Positions 48,797 to 58,035 of a DNA stretch of 64,000 nt are shown here, in pieces; the first letter of the stretch is position 1; the number at the start of each line of letters is the position of its first letter. Both the position numbers and the translations under genes were made by a program. The DNA comes from PCRC01 sp017848435 (lineage in GTDB: Bacteria; Pseudomonadota; Gammaproteobacteria; Burkholderiales; Burkholderiaceae_C). The notes under the pieces are model-generated. The model ran no database searches. It was not told the DNA's origin and was given only the letters and a program-made list of their open reading frames with translations. The DNA lies in assembly GCA_965284315.1 (NCBI GenBank), contig OZ260072.1, forward strand, positions 868,001-932,000, given 5' to 3'.

Positions 48797-50727
48797 CCGT
48801 TGTGGGGCAGGGTGTCCAGCCGGGGGGCCGAGATGAGCGGGTGGGCGTACAGATGGCGCGGCTGCTTGAGGCCGTCGATCATGAAGGTGCCCATGGAGAG
48901 AAGTTCCACGGTGGTGACCTGGGCCGCCATGCCCTCGCCCAGCAATATGGGGTGGGACAGGTCTGCCGTCATGTCGGCCAGCCGTGCGGCGATGGTCACA
49001 GTACGGCCCAGCAGCAAATGGGTGCGGCGGCTGGCCAAGCCAAACGAGCCCGACAGCGCAGGCCCGGTCTCCAGCCCAATGCCGAGGGACAGCGGCTCCA
49101 GCCCCTCGGGAGCGGGGTCGGGCAGCACACCTTGAATGGCCTGCTGCAAGGCGACTGCGGCCTTCAGGGCCTGGTTGGCATGCTGGTCATTGCCACCGTC
49201 AGCGTGCCAGACGGCCACCACAGCGTCGCCCTTGAGCGACTCCACGATGCCGCCATGCTGGGCCACGATTTCGGTGGCAACGGAGAAGAATGCGTGCAGC
49301 ACCGCTGCCGCTTCTTCCGGCGGGCGGGCCTCGCAGTAGGCCGAAAAATTGCGAATATCGGCAAACATGACCGACACCTGCCGGGTGCTGGCCTCAATTG
49401 CGCTGGAGGGCGGCTGCAGGGCCAAAGACGCTGCCACAGGTGCCGGAAGGTAGCTAGAAAGATGGCCGTAGAGGCGGTCGCGGTCGATCCGGCTTTTGGC
49501 GTGCTCCACCACCCCCAAGGCCAGGCCGGCAGCCAATACCAGGAAAGCTGGCTCGACCCAGCCAAGCCAAAGGCTTTGCTGTACCAGCGACAAGGCATGT
49601 ACCCCCCAAAGGCCAGAGGCCCAGGCGGCAGCCACCAAAGGAATCAAATAAGCGGCAAAACGGCGTTTTCCAGAGAAGTAGACCAGCAGCGACAACCCGG
49701 CCAATGCCGCCAGTGCCTGGTAGAAAGGCGCCAGGCGGGGCTGGTAGGGCATTCGGCCGTCGACCAACCCGGCGATGATTTGCGCATGGGCCTGCATGCC
49801 GGCACTGACCCCACTGAAGGGGGTAGCGATCGAGTCGTTCAACCCAAAAGCGCTGCTGCCCACCAGGACCCAGGCCTTGTCCATCAGGCCAGCAGGCACA
49901 CGGCCCGCCAGCACATCGGCTGCCGACACGCTGACGAAGCTGTCAGGGTGGATGCGCCAGGGTATGCGGATGTCACCACGCCGGTCCAGTGGCACCGGAG
50001 AGAACGAGGGGGACGCACCTCGAAGTGACCAGGGGGCGTCCAGCCAGCCTGTGCCACGCTCCAGCACCAGATCCCCCTCTGAAGAACCCTTCATCAGGGC
50101 CACCAGTCCCAGCGCCGGGTAGGCCTTGTTGTCGTAGCAGACAACAGCGGGTTGCTGGCGCACCATGCCGTCAATGGCCACGCGGGGGGTGATGTGCCCG
50201 GCGTAGGCTCGGCCGGTGTGGGCGATGCCCGGTGTATTGGCGAGGTAGCCACTGGCGGTACCGAAGGGCGCTGGGCAGGTGGCCCAGCCCAGCGCGCCCT
50301 GCAGGTGTCCGGACATCGGGGCACCGCCCTGTTCCAGCGCAAACACCTGGCTCAGTACAGGCTGGTGTTGGCGCAGCGCGTCAGCCAGTTTGGCATCGTC
50401 TGCGGTGGTGTCGGCAAAAACAATGTCCAGAACCTGCTGCTGCACGCCTTGTTGGGCAAGGCGCTGGATCAGCAGGGCCTGCGTGCCACGCGGCCACGGC
50501 CAGGGGCCAACCTCGTTGAGGCTGCGCTCGTCGATGTCGACGATGATGAGGCGGCGCTCATCGGTGCGGTCGGCGCTGAGCCGCCAGACCAGGTCGGTGG
50601 AGCGCTCTTCCAGCGCCGAAAACACGGCGGGCACCCACAGCAGACAACCCGCCCAGACCGCCGTGGCCAGCAACAAACTCAGGCCCACCACCCCACGGCG
50701 GGTCAGCAACGGGCCCGGACGCGTCAA
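48793..50727 (-). CDS. CHASE2-domain nucleotidyl-cyclase-like protein with altered active site
   Basis: A 644-residue inner-membrane sensor: an N-terminal helix, a periplasmic CHASE2 domain (about 35-330), three transmembrane helices (about 335-415) and a class III cyclase domain (about 445-610). Metal aspartates are present (FADIRNFS and LKGDAVVAVW). The usual substrate Lys is Ser (IVESLKGD), the second specificity residue Asp is Arg, and the transition-state Asn is Thr (LGRTVTIAARL). Activity is therefore uncertain; some CHASE2 proteins seem to share this pattern. The TTG start abuts the fecR stop. It is probably co-transcribed with the FecR and TPR/barrel genes. Confidence 0.82.
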   Translation of the reverse strand: MTRPGPLLTRRGVVGLSLLLATAVWAGCLLWVPAVFSALEERSTDLVWRLSADRTDERRLIIVDIDERSLNEVGPWPWPRGTQALLIQRLAQQGVQQQVLDIVFADTTADDAKLADALRQHQPVLSQVFALEQGGAPMSGHLQGALGWATCPAPFGTASGYLANTPGIAHTGRAYAGHITPRVAIDGMVRQQPAVVCYDNKAYPALGLVALMKGSSEGDLVLERGTGWLDAPWSLRGASPSFSPVPLDRRGDIRIPWRIHPDSFVSVSAADVLAGRVPAGLMDKAWVLVGSSAFGLNDSIATPFSGVSAGMQAHAQIIAGLVDGRMPYQPRLAPFYQALAALAGLSLLVYFSGKRRFAAYLIPLVAAAWASGLWGVHALSLVQQSLWLGWVEPAFLVLAAGLALGVVEHAKSRIDRDRLYGHLSSYLPAPVAASLALQPPSSAIEASTRQVSVMFADIRNFSAYCEARPPEEAAAVLHAFFSVATEIVAQHGGIVESLKGDAVVAVWHADGGNDQHANQALKAAVALQQAIQGVLPDPAPEGLEPLSLGIGLETGPALSGSFGLASRRTHLLLGRTVTIAARLADMTADLSHPILLGEGMAAQVTTVELLSMGTFMIDGLKQPRHLYAHPLISAPRLDTLPHNG

Positions 50728-52095
50728 TCAGCGTCCCCAGAGGGTGATGCCGCGCAGGTACCCGGCTGGCACCGCTTTCTCGAAGAACAGGCCCGCCTCT
50801 TTGGCGTCAAGGCTCAGGGCGCCGGCTGCGTAGCCGTTGCCAGCTTGGGGCAGCAGGTACCCGTTGGACTGCACTTTGCCCGACACGTCCAGCGCATCAC
50901 GGCCCAGGGAAGGACTACTCAACCCCATCTGGGTGGCAAAAGTAGAGCGGGCAAAGTCCACGGTGAGGGTGGCGTTGTCAATGCGAACCGGCTCGGTGCG
51001 GGCGTCGTTGAGGTTGAGCTGGGCAGCGCCCGCATTGAGGCGGAAACTCGCCGAGGTTTCGGCAGGCGCAAACACCGCGTTCGCCCCGGGTGTGCTGCGG
51101 TAAAGGCCATAAATGCCGTTGCCCACGGTGCTTTCGCGGGTGCCACCCTTGGCGGCATCGGCGGCGCTGCGGCTGATCTGGTCACCTTCAATGAAGGGCG
51201 TGGCAGACCATCGCCCCCAGGACAGTTGGCCGGGATTGCTGTCAGACACGACTCCATTGACCGACCGGCTCTCGCCCGCGATGACCTGCAATGCCGAGGC
51301 GTACACGACGCCAGACTCCGGACGCGGCGGCTTGTCGGCGGCGGCGGACGCGGATGCATCCGACACGCCAGTGCCGACGCCAGTGCTAGTGGGACGGTGG
51401 ATGTTCTGTGCCAGCAGGTCAACCGCCGGCACCAGTTGGGGGGCGGTCTGTGCCCGGCTGAGCTGCAGCATCTGGCCCTTCATGTCTTCAGACAGGAGTT
51501 TTTCCAGGCCGCTCTGACAAGGCCCCACGCTGTTGGCACAGCCAGGCAGGGGGGACAACACGATGGCGCCGAGGTACACGGAAGCGGCGGTGTTTTCTGC
51601 GTCAGACCTGACCACGAAGTCGGTGCCCTTCACGCCAATGGCGGCCACCGGCGTGTTGAGGCGAAAGCGTTCGCGGGCGGCTTCACCCCAAGCCCCCGTG
51701 ATGGAACGCACCACACCTTCGTCGAGCCGGAATTTGATGGCAGACAGGCTGGAATCGCCTGCGCTGTGCTGGTAGTTCTCGATGGTCAGGCGGCTGGCTG
51801 GGCGAATGGACAACCGGCCGCCATCCACAAAGCGCAGGTGCACGTGGCCGCCAGCGTCTGTTTCTATCTTGTCACCCACACGGATTTGGCCACTGCGTTC
51901 CACTTTGCGGGCGGCACCGTCAGCGCCAGCGATGCGGGCCACGCCAATGACCATCGTGACTTCCCCAACGATGGCCCGGGCCTCGGCCTCGGCCGTCTGC
52001 GCCCGGGCTGCCAGGGGGGCAGCCAGAATGGCCGCCAAGGCGAACGCCAACATGGCGGCAACCCGCGTTGTTTGAAACGTCATTCGATGAAACAT
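50728..52095 (-). CDS. FecR-domain periplasmic protein
   Basis: A 455-residue protein with a signal peptide (about 1-35, ending LAARAQ) and a FecR fold (about 45-180: VGDKIETDAGGHVHLRFVDGGRLSIRP, then TPVAAIGVKGTDFVV). A long C-terminal region of unknown fold follows, from about residue 240. No FecI sigma factor is adjacent. FecR domains paired with CHASE2 cyclases and TPR outer-membrane proteins recur in proteobacteria, and here they form one unit. The start is ATG 52095 or 52083. It is divergent from the Crp-family gene. Confidence 0.82.
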   Translation of the reverse strand: MFHRMTFQTTRVAAMLAFALAAILAAPLAARAQTAEAEARAIVGEVTMVIGVARIAGADGAARKVERSGQIRVGDKIETDAGGHVHLRFVDGGRLSIRPASRLTIENYQHSAGDSSLSAIKFRLDEGVVRSITGAWGEAARERFRLNTPVAAIGVKGTDFVVRSDAENTAASVYLGAIVLSPLPGCANSVGPCQSGLEKLLSEDMKGQMLQLSRAQTAPQLVPAVDLLAQNIHRPTSTGVGTGVSDASASAAADKPPRPESGVVYASALQVIAGESRSVNGVVSDSNPGQLSWGRWSATPFIEGDQISRSAADAAKGGTRESTVGNGIYGLYRSTPGANAVFAPAETSASFRLNAGAAQLNLNDARTEPVRIDNATLTVDFARSTFATQMGLSSPSLGRDALDVSGKVQSNGYLLPQAGNGYAAGALSLDAKEAGLFFEKAVPAGYLRGITLWGR

Positions 52096-52174
52096 GTCAC
52101 CCCCTGTGGAAATCGGGCACAGCAAACGAGTCCATCTGTCGCTCAACATGGTCTCGGTCCGCGCGCGTGCAAAG

Positions 52175-52189
52175 CGTGATTTTCTCACG
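52175..52189. promoter_or_regulatory. Weak Crp/Fnr-like dyad between fecR and the Crp-family gene
   Basis: CGTGA-N5-TCACG is a clean palindrome, but its spacer is 5 rather than the 6 bp of canonical CRP sites. It lies in the shared divergent promoter region and could mediate autoregulation. Confidence 0.25.
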
Positions 52190-52323
52190 GTTCTCACCGG
52201 ACGGGTACGGACGCAGACACGGTGTGGGGTGCGGGCGACAGGTGCTGGCCAAGCCAGCCAGACACCGCCACAAAGAGGACTCGAAAATCCAGCAACCGAA
52301 TGGGCACCTAGAATCCGGCTGGC

Positions 52324-53061
52324 ATGCCGATCTCCCAACACCTATTGGAGCAGTTTCCGCTGCTGCGCCCTTTGCCGCAGCCAGTGAAGGAGACACTGTG
52401 CGCCCAGATGACACTGCTGAGCTACGCCAAACGCGCCATGGTGCTGTCCAAGGACGGCGCGACCCAGGCGCTGGGGTTCCTAGTGGAGGGCCGGCTGCAA
52501 GGGGTGGACTTCACGGTGGACGGCCGCAATGTGGGTCTGTACTTTGTGGAACCTGGCGACTACTTTGGTGAGCTGTCGGTCGTGGACCGGGAACCCCCGT
52601 CGGAGTTCGTGGTGGCCGCAGTGAAGTCGGTGGTGGCGGTGCTGGATGCCCGCGTGGCGCGCGAGCTGATCTACACGCAGCCAGCGCTGGCGAGTACGGT
52701 GATGTCGCGGCTCGCCTCACGGGTGCGTATCGCCATGGAGCAACGCAAGCTGCTGAGCCTGCAAAACCCTTTCCAACGCCTGTGCGTGCTGCTCTTGCAG
52801 CTGCAGCGCCAGAGCTCGGCGGCGGGAAGCCAAGCCCCAACCGGCGCAGATGCCACCATGGATAATGCGCCCACGCACCAGGAGCTGGCGATCATGATCA
52901 ATGCCAGCCGCGAAACGGTGACACGTGCCTTCCAGGTTCTTTTCTTTCACAAAGTGTTTCTTCGCGAGGGCACCTCGCTCAAACTGATCCGCAGCGACGT
53001 GCTCAAGGACATTGCCGAGGGTCGCATCGACATCGCCAAGGGTGAGCTGCCACCGGCCTGA
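52324..53061 (+). CDS. Crp/Fnr-family transcriptional regulator
   Basis: A 245-residue regulator. The cyclic-nucleotide-binding-type beta-roll covers about 20-130 (GRNVGLYFVEPGDYFGELSVVDREPPSE). The dimer helix spans about 130-160. The winged helix has recognition-helix sequence INASRETVTRAFQVL near residues 192-206, close to the Crp R-E-T-V motif. There is no Fnr-type iron-sulfur cysteine cluster. The PGDYFGELS segment is compatible with cAMP or cGMP binding but lacks the usual Arg-Ser pair. It is divergent from the FecR/CHASE2 unit and is a plausible effector of it. Confidence 0.87.
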   Translation: MPISQHLLEQFPLLRPLPQPVKETLCAQMTLLSYAKRAMVLSKDGATQALGFLVEGRLQGVDFTVDGRNVGLYFVEPGDYFGELSVVDREPPSEFVVAAVKSVVAVLDARVARELIYTQPALASTVMSRLASRVRIAMEQRKLLSLQNPFQRLCVLLLQLQRQSSAAGSQAPTGADATMDNAPTHQELAIMINASRETVTRAFQVLFFHKVFLREGTSLKLIRSDVLKDIAEGRIDIAKGELPPA

Positions 53062-53082
53062 ACCTACGCGCGCCCCATCGAC

Positions 53083-53907
53083 ATGCCACGCACTGCCGTC
53101 CATTTGCTGACCTACATGTTCCCAATGGGGCATTGGGGACTGATTCGCCAGCTGGTGGCCAGGGAAATCGCCCTGCGTTACAGGCAGTCGTGGCTGGGCA
53201 CAGCCTGGCTGCTGCTCACGCCGATGTTGATGCTTGCGGTTTATACGGTGGTGTTCCGGCACGTGCTCAACCTGCGCTGGCCTGGCAGCAGCGGGACGGA
53301 TGGTGGGGACCTCGCCTTTGCGGCCAACCTGTTCTCGGGCCTACTGGTGTTTAACTTTTTCTCGGAATGTGTTGGCCGCGCCCCGCGCCTGGTGCTTGAC
53401 CAGCCTCATTTGGTCAAGAAGGTGGTGTTCCCGCTACAGGTTCTGGCATGGACCAACCTGCTGCAAGCCCTGGTCGGACTGGTGGTTTCGTTGGGCCTGC
53501 TGGTGCTGGCACGCCTGATTGACGGCGCGGAACTGGCGCCGGCCATGCTGACGCTGCCGCTGATTTGGTTGCCATTGGCCATGCTGGTACTCGGACTTGG
53601 CTGGATCTTGTCAGCAGTAGGCACTTACATCCGCGACATTGGCCAGGTGGTTGGACTGGCCACCAGTGTTCTGCTGTTCGTCAGCCCAATATTTTTCCCG
53701 GCCACCGCACTGCCCGCTGGCTGGCAGCCGTGGCTGCAGTTGAACCCACTGACAACGGTGATTGAACAAACCCGGCAGGTGGTGATGGTTGGCGCCTGGC
53801 CTGATTGGGGCGCACTGGGCCGCTTGACGCTGGTCTGCACGGCTTTGGCCGGGGCGGGCGCGGCTTTTTTCCACCGGGTTCGTGCGGGATTTGCCGATGT
53901 CGTCTGA
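53083..53907 (+). CDS. wzm: ABC-2 type polysaccharide export permease (Wzm-like)
   Basis: A 274-residue inner-membrane permease with six transmembrane helices and the ABC-2 start LIRQLVAREIALRYRQSWLG. It exports lipid-linked O-antigen or similar glycan to the periplasm. The stop overlaps the Wzt-like ATPase start by 11 bp, so the two form a pair. It lies 21 bp after the Crp-family gene, so they may share a transcript. Confidence 0.9.
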   Translation: MPRTAVHLLTYMFPMGHWGLIRQLVAREIALRYRQSWLGTAWLLLTPMLMLAVYTVVFRHVLNLRWPGSSGTDGGDLAFAANLFSGLLVFNFFSECVGRAPRLVLDQPHLVKKVVFPLQVLAWTNLLQALVGLVVSLGLLVLARLIDGAELAPAMLTLPLIWLPLAMLVLGLGWILSAVGTYIRDIGQVVGLATSVLLFVSPIFFPATALPAGWQPWLQLNPLTTVIEQTRQVVMVGAWPDWGALGRLTLVCTALAGAGAAFFHRVRAGFADVV

Positions 53908-55165
53908 GAAACCGCCCAAGACCACGGTACCGCACCAGGCGGATGCCACCGATGGGTGGGCGATCCGGGCGTCTGGGCTGAGCAAGCACTACACCCTGTT
54001 TGACCGACCCGCCGACCGGCTCAAGCATTTGCTGTGGGGCCGCTGGCGTCATTACGGCCACGATTTCTGGGCGCTGCGCGATGTCAGCTTTCAGGTACGG
54101 CCTGGCGAGGTCGTTGGCGTGGTGGGACGCAACGGGGCGGGAAAATCCACCCTGCTGCAGATGGTGTGCGGTACGGTGGCGCCGGGTGCTGGGGATTTGC
54201 TGGTTCAGGGGCGCGTGGCCGCCCTGCTGGAACTGGGCGCGGGTTTCAGCCCGGACTTCAGCGGCCTGGAAAACGTGTACATGAATGGGGCCATCTTGGG
54301 GCTGTCACGTGCGGCAGTGAGTGAAAGGCTGGACGATATCCTGGCGTTTGCGGACATTGGCGACTTCATCCACCAGCCGGTCAAGACGTATTCCAGCGGC
54401 ATGTTCATGCGCCTGGCATTTTCGGTCGCCACCAGTGTAGAACCAGATATTCTGGTGATTGACGAAGCACTGTCGGTGGGCGATGGCGCGTTCGCGCGCA
54501 AGTCTTTCGACCGCATCATGCGGCTCAAAGACGCGGGCAAAACCATCTTGTTTTGCTCTCATTCCATGTACCAGGTTGAAGCGCTGTGCGCCCGCGCATT
54601 GTGGATGGACCGAGGCCAGCTGCGGATGGATGGGCCAGCCGCCGATGTCACGCTGGCCTACCAGGCGTCGCTGAACGCGGACACCGTCACGGCCACCCAA
54701 ACGGGCGTCCTTCATCCCGCGGCCCAGCGCGCGGCGGCGGGCACGGCACGCATCGTGGGGGTGGAGGCCAGCATTGATGGGCAACCGGTGACCACGCCGG
54801 CAGTGGCCGTCCGGTCTGGCAGCAACGACCTGAGCATCAGCATCGGCTTTGCCTTCGATCCCGACCTGCCGGTGCCGGGCGTGGCCATCGGCATCTCTGA
54901 TGCAAACCGTCAGACGGTCTCCAGCGTCATTTCCGCTTCCGACGGCGTTCGCCTGACCGCTCACGCGCCAGGACAGGGAAAGGTCACGGTGCAGCTGCCC
55001 AAGTTGCCACTGCTCAAGGGCAGGTACCACGTGAGCTGCTTTTTGACGACCGAGGATGGCATACACCCCTACGACCTGGTGGAGCAGGCCGTGACACTGG
55101 ATGTCACCCAATCGGGTACCGAGCAGGGCCTGGTGCAGTTGCCTCACCAATGGCACTGCACATGA
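53897..55165 (+). CDS. wzt: ABC polysaccharide export ATPase with C-terminal glycan-binding domain (Wzt-like)
   Basis: A 422-residue ATPase partner of Wzm. Walker A GRNGAGKS is at 77-84. The polysaccharide-exporter variant of the signature reads YSSGMFMRLAFSVA, and Walker B reads ILVIDEALSVGD. Residues from about 285 to the end form an extra beta-rich domain typical of Wzt, which recognises a terminating modification on the glycan chain. ATG 53897 is preferred to GTG 53882. The C-terminal domain suggests the polymer made nearby carries a specific cap. Confidence 0.9.
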   Translation: MSSEKPPKTTVPHQADATDGWAIRASGLSKHYTLFDRPADRLKHLLWGRWRHYGHDFWALRDVSFQVRPGEVVGVVGRNGAGKSTLLQMVCGTVAPGAGDLLVQGRVAALLELGAGFSPDFSGLENVYMNGAILGLSRAAVSERLDDILAFADIGDFIHQPVKTYSSGMFMRLAFSVATSVEPDILVIDEALSVGDGAFARKSFDRIMRLKDAGKTILFCSHSMYQVEALCARALWMDRGQLRMDGPAADVTLAYQASLNADTVTATQTGVLHPAAQRAAAGTARIVGVEASIDGQPVTTPAVAVRSGSNDLSISIGFAFDPDLPVPGVAIGISDANRQTVSSVISASDGVRLTAHAPGQGKVTVQLPKLPLLKGRYHVSCFLTTEDGIHPYDLVEQAVTLDVTQSGTEQGLVQLPHQWHCT

Positions 55166-56283
55166 CGCCGGGGCCCTTGGTGCAGCGCCTGCCAACAGCA
55201 GGCAAGCCCATCACGGTGAGCGGACTGGGGCCAGCCGATGCTTCGGAAGTTCTCCGCCTCCATGGTGCGGTGTTTTCCAGCGGCGCGGAGGCCGCGTGGT
55301 ACGAATGGAAGTACGGGGCCGGTCAGGGCAAAGCGGTGGGTGTCTGGTCTGAGGGCGAGCTGATTGCGCACTGTGGAGGTCTGCCACGGACGATCCAGGT
55401 GGGCAGGCAAACCATGGCGGGCATGCAGATCGGCGACGTCATGGTGGCGCCGGCCTGGCGCGGCTTGATGACCCGCTCCAGCCCATTCTTCCATGCCTCA
55501 AACACTTTTTACCAGCACTGGATCGGCCCAGACCGCGCCTACACCCTGGGTTTCGGCTTTCCCAGCCACAGGCACCTTCGCCTGGCGGTCAAACAGCATT
55601 TGCTCTGGGATGTGGGGACCATCTCTTCCCTGGAGTGGGACTGGTCGACCCCGGAATCCGGGAGGGGCGGGCCTTTCGCTCCACCCATCCGACAGCCAGC
55701 CCCAAGGCGCGGATGGTGGCCCTGGGCCAGCCAGGGGGTGGCGTTGTCTGCGACCGATGCTGCCGCGATCCACTCGCTGCTGGCGCCCTGCTGGGAAGGC
55801 ATGCTCGCCGATTTCACTTCGGACGCGGCTCTGGGGGTGGGCGTGCGTGACGCCAGCTACCTGAGGTGGCGTTACCTCGATCACCCTGATCGTCCCTACC
55901 GGTACCTGCTGATTCGGAGGCCGTGGCACACAACGCCAGTTGGCTTGGTGGTCTGGCGTCTGGACGGAGAGTCGGCTGCCTGGCTGGACTGGATTGGGCC
56001 AAGGGCGTGGATGCCCAAAGCACTGCAGCATTGCCATCAAGCCGCCAGCGCAGCGGGTGCCAAGCGCCTTTCGGCCTGGATGAGCCCTGTCGCTGCATCG
56101 TGGCTGGGCGAGACGCAGCCGTGCGGCTCGTTTGTTTCCAATTTAATCCGCCACGCCCGAGTGAACGTATCGGAAGTGGCCCGCGTGGGCATGCCCCAGA
56201 CGTCCTGCTGGCCAGCCGGCGGAGAATATGACCTGAACACCGTTCGCTGGTGGTGGATGGGTGGAGACACAGATTTTTTATGA
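55150..56283 (+). CDS. GNAT-like N-acetyltransferase in the glycan cluster
   Basis: A 377-residue protein with the pattern of a double GNAT fold: ITVSGLGPADASEVLRLHGAVF ... MQIGDVMVAPAWRG in the first half (MVAPAWRG being the acetyl-CoA loop) and a second acetyltransferase-like half with SYLRWRYLDHPDRPYRYLL. ATG 55162 overlaps the Wzt stop as ATGA and is an equally good start. Related proteins in polysaccharide clusters acylate amino sugars, but the substrate is unknown. The next gene overlaps its stop. Confidence 0.7.
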   Translation: MALHMTPGPLVQRLPTAGKPITVSGLGPADASEVLRLHGAVFSSGAEAAWYEWKYGAGQGKAVGVWSEGELIAHCGGLPRTIQVGRQTMAGMQIGDVMVAPAWRGLMTRSSPFFHASNTFYQHWIGPDRAYTLGFGFPSHRHLRLAVKQHLLWDVGTISSLEWDWSTPESGRGGPFAPPIRQPAPRRGWWPWASQGVALSATDAAAIHSLLAPCWEGMLADFTSDAALGVGVRDASYLRWRYLDHPDRPYRYLLIRRPWHTTPVGLVVWRLDGESAAWLDWIGPRAWMPKALQHCHQAASAAGAKRLSAWMSPVAASWLGETQPCGSFVSNLIRHARVNVSEVARVGMPQTSCWPAGGEYDLNTVRWWWMGGDTDFL

Positions 56284-57017
56284 GTACGCCGGTATTGCCT
56301 TCAGACTTGGTGTTCATCGCCGGAATCAACAACGCAGACACGCTGGCCCGCCGGCTGGCGGCGTCTCCGTGTATCACGCGTGGCCAGTACCCGCTGCGGG
56401 CTTTTTTCAACAGCGCCTCTGCGGCCGATGCGTTCAATGCCGCCATCGACCACCTGCCGCCGCAGTGCTGGGCAGTCTGGGTCCATCAGGATGTCTACCT
56501 GCCAGACGGGTGGCCGGAGCGCTTCTTGAAAGAACTCAACACTGTGCGCAAGGGCCTGCCAGAGCTGGCAGTGGCCGGTGTGTATGGCGTGCGTGGCCAT
56601 GGCGACGGGGCACTGCGTGCTGGCCATGTGCTCGACCGGGGCATTGTGCGACGTGAACCTCTGCCGCTGCCCTGCGAAGTTGACAGTCTGGACGAGTTGC
56701 TGGTGGCCGTGCGGGTTGGCAGTGGCCTGCGGATGGATCCCCAGTTGGGCTACGACTTTTACGGTACCGATTTGGTGCTGGAGGCCCAGGCCCGTGGACT
56801 CAAGGCGGTGGCAGTGGATGCGTTCTGCGAGCACTGGTCGGATACGCCGGCGGCGGGGCCTGTGGCGGCAGGTGTGCTCCAACGTATTGCGGTGAATGCC
56901 GAGGCATTTGAGCGCAAATGGGCTGCCCGGCTGCCCGTGACGACGCCGTGTTTCGACATCCGACAGCCCGGCGACGTGGCGCGATTTCTGCAGCAGTTGC
57001 CTGTATCGGAGCACTGA
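56280..57017 (+). CDS. Putative GT-A glycosyltransferase
   Basis: A 245-residue protein resembling the small GT2-like domain proteins (StrF-type): WVHQDVYLPDGW sits at the usual nucleotide/metal-binding position, followed by VAGVYGVRG and a C-terminal acidic segment (YDFYGTDLVLEAQARG). ATG 56280 overlaps the GNAT stop (ATGA). It is presumed cytoplasmic and to act on the exported glycan. Specificity is not readable. Confidence 0.65.
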   Translation: MSTPVLPSDLVFIAGINNADTLARRLAASPCITRGQYPLRAFFNSASAADAFNAAIDHLPPQCWAVWVHQDVYLPDGWPERFLKELNTVRKGLPELAVAGVYGVRGHGDGALRAGHVLDRGIVRREPLPLPCEVDSLDELLVAVRVGSGLRMDPQLGYDFYGTDLVLEAQARGLKAVAVDAFCEHWSDTPAAGPVAAGVLQRIAVNAEAFERKWAARLPVTTPCFDIRQPGDVARFLQQLPVSEH

Positions 57018-57018
57018 G

Positions 57019-58035
57019 TTGAAACCCGATGGAAACTGGAAGCGCTGGCTCAACACCAAGGCCTGGTGGTACGCCTCGCAGAGACTGGATTACGGTGTGT
57101 TCCTGCCACTAATGGCACGCCTCCCCCTGCGATGGGCCTACCGGCTGGCGCAATGGCGAGGGGCATTCAATGCGCGCTACGCGCGGGACTGGGCAGAAAT
57201 GTCGGTAGGTCAGCCCTACATCGGTCAGCTCTGCGCAGCCAGCTTTCGCACCATGCGCCCCGACATCACCGAGGATCAGGTGCATGAACTGGTGACACAG
57301 CGCTACCAAACGGTCGCCCGCGAGGAGCTGGATGCGATGTTCGCAATCCAAGGGCGCATGCACGACCTCTACATTGACCTCGCTCCTGCACGTGCCGCCA
57401 TGTCCCAAAGAACCAAGGGCCGTGGCCTCGTGGTGGTGATGGGCCATTTCGACAGCGTATTCCTCGGGTTGATTGCGATGGCACGTTGCGGCCATTGCGT
57501 GCACCTGATGACTTCAGACATCGTGGTCGACGACCGTGTGCACCCGACCATCCGGCGTTACTTCAGAACCAAATACCAGCGTTACGAGAACTACATGGGC
57601 GGGGGGCGACTGCTGCCAACCAGCACACCGACACGCGAGTTTTTCTACGATGCCCTGGCGCATGGGGGTATCGTGGTGGTAGCCACCGAGACACCGGCCG
57701 CACCCCAACCGGAAAAAGGCACTTGGGTGTCTTGGTTTGGAAAGCGGCGCAAGATGGCCGACAGCGCTGTGCGAATGGCCATCGACACGGGCAGTGAAAT
57801 CATGGCGATGTCAAGCAAGCTTGTGCGCCCGGGCGTTTTTGAGTGGGCGGGCTCGGAAATCGTCGATCCGAAGGCTTTTGTTCAGCTCGACCCGTCAACG
57901 GCCCGGGAGCGGGTCTATGCCCCGCTGGCCCGGTTCATGGAGCATGCCATCGGATCAGAGCCGGGGCGATGGTGGGCCTCCCATCTGCTCAACGAATTTG
58001 CGGTGGACGATGCAGCACAACAGACCACGGCATGA
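57019..58035 (+). CDS. LpxL/HtrB-family acyltransferase-like protein with altered catalytic motif
   Basis: A 338-residue membrane-associated protein matching the lipid A late acyltransferase family in its N-terminal hydrophobic segment (FLPLMARLPLRWAYRLAQW) and core. The family motif H-X4-D/E appears as GHFDSVFLG, where the acidic residue at +5 is Phe; an Asp sits at +2. Transfer chemistry may therefore differ or be lost. It starts at TTG, 1 bp after the previous stop; no in-frame ATG occurs for 30 codons. Its stop overlaps the next ATG. Confidence 0.72.
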   Translation: MKPDGNWKRWLNTKAWWYASQRLDYGVFLPLMARLPLRWAYRLAQWRGAFNARYARDWAEMSVGQPYIGQLCAASFRTMRPDITEDQVHELVTQRYQTVAREELDAMFAIQGRMHDLYIDLAPARAAMSQRTKGRGLVVVMGHFDSVFLGLIAMARCGHCVHLMTSDIVVDDRVHPTIRRYFRTKYQRYENYMGGGRLLPTSTPTREFFYDALAHGGIVVVATETPAAPQPEKGTWVSWFGKRRKMADSAVRMAIDTGSEIMAMSSKLVRPGVFEWAGSEIVDPKAFVQLDPSTARERVYAPLARFMEHAIGSEPGRWWASHLLNEFAVDDAAQQTTA

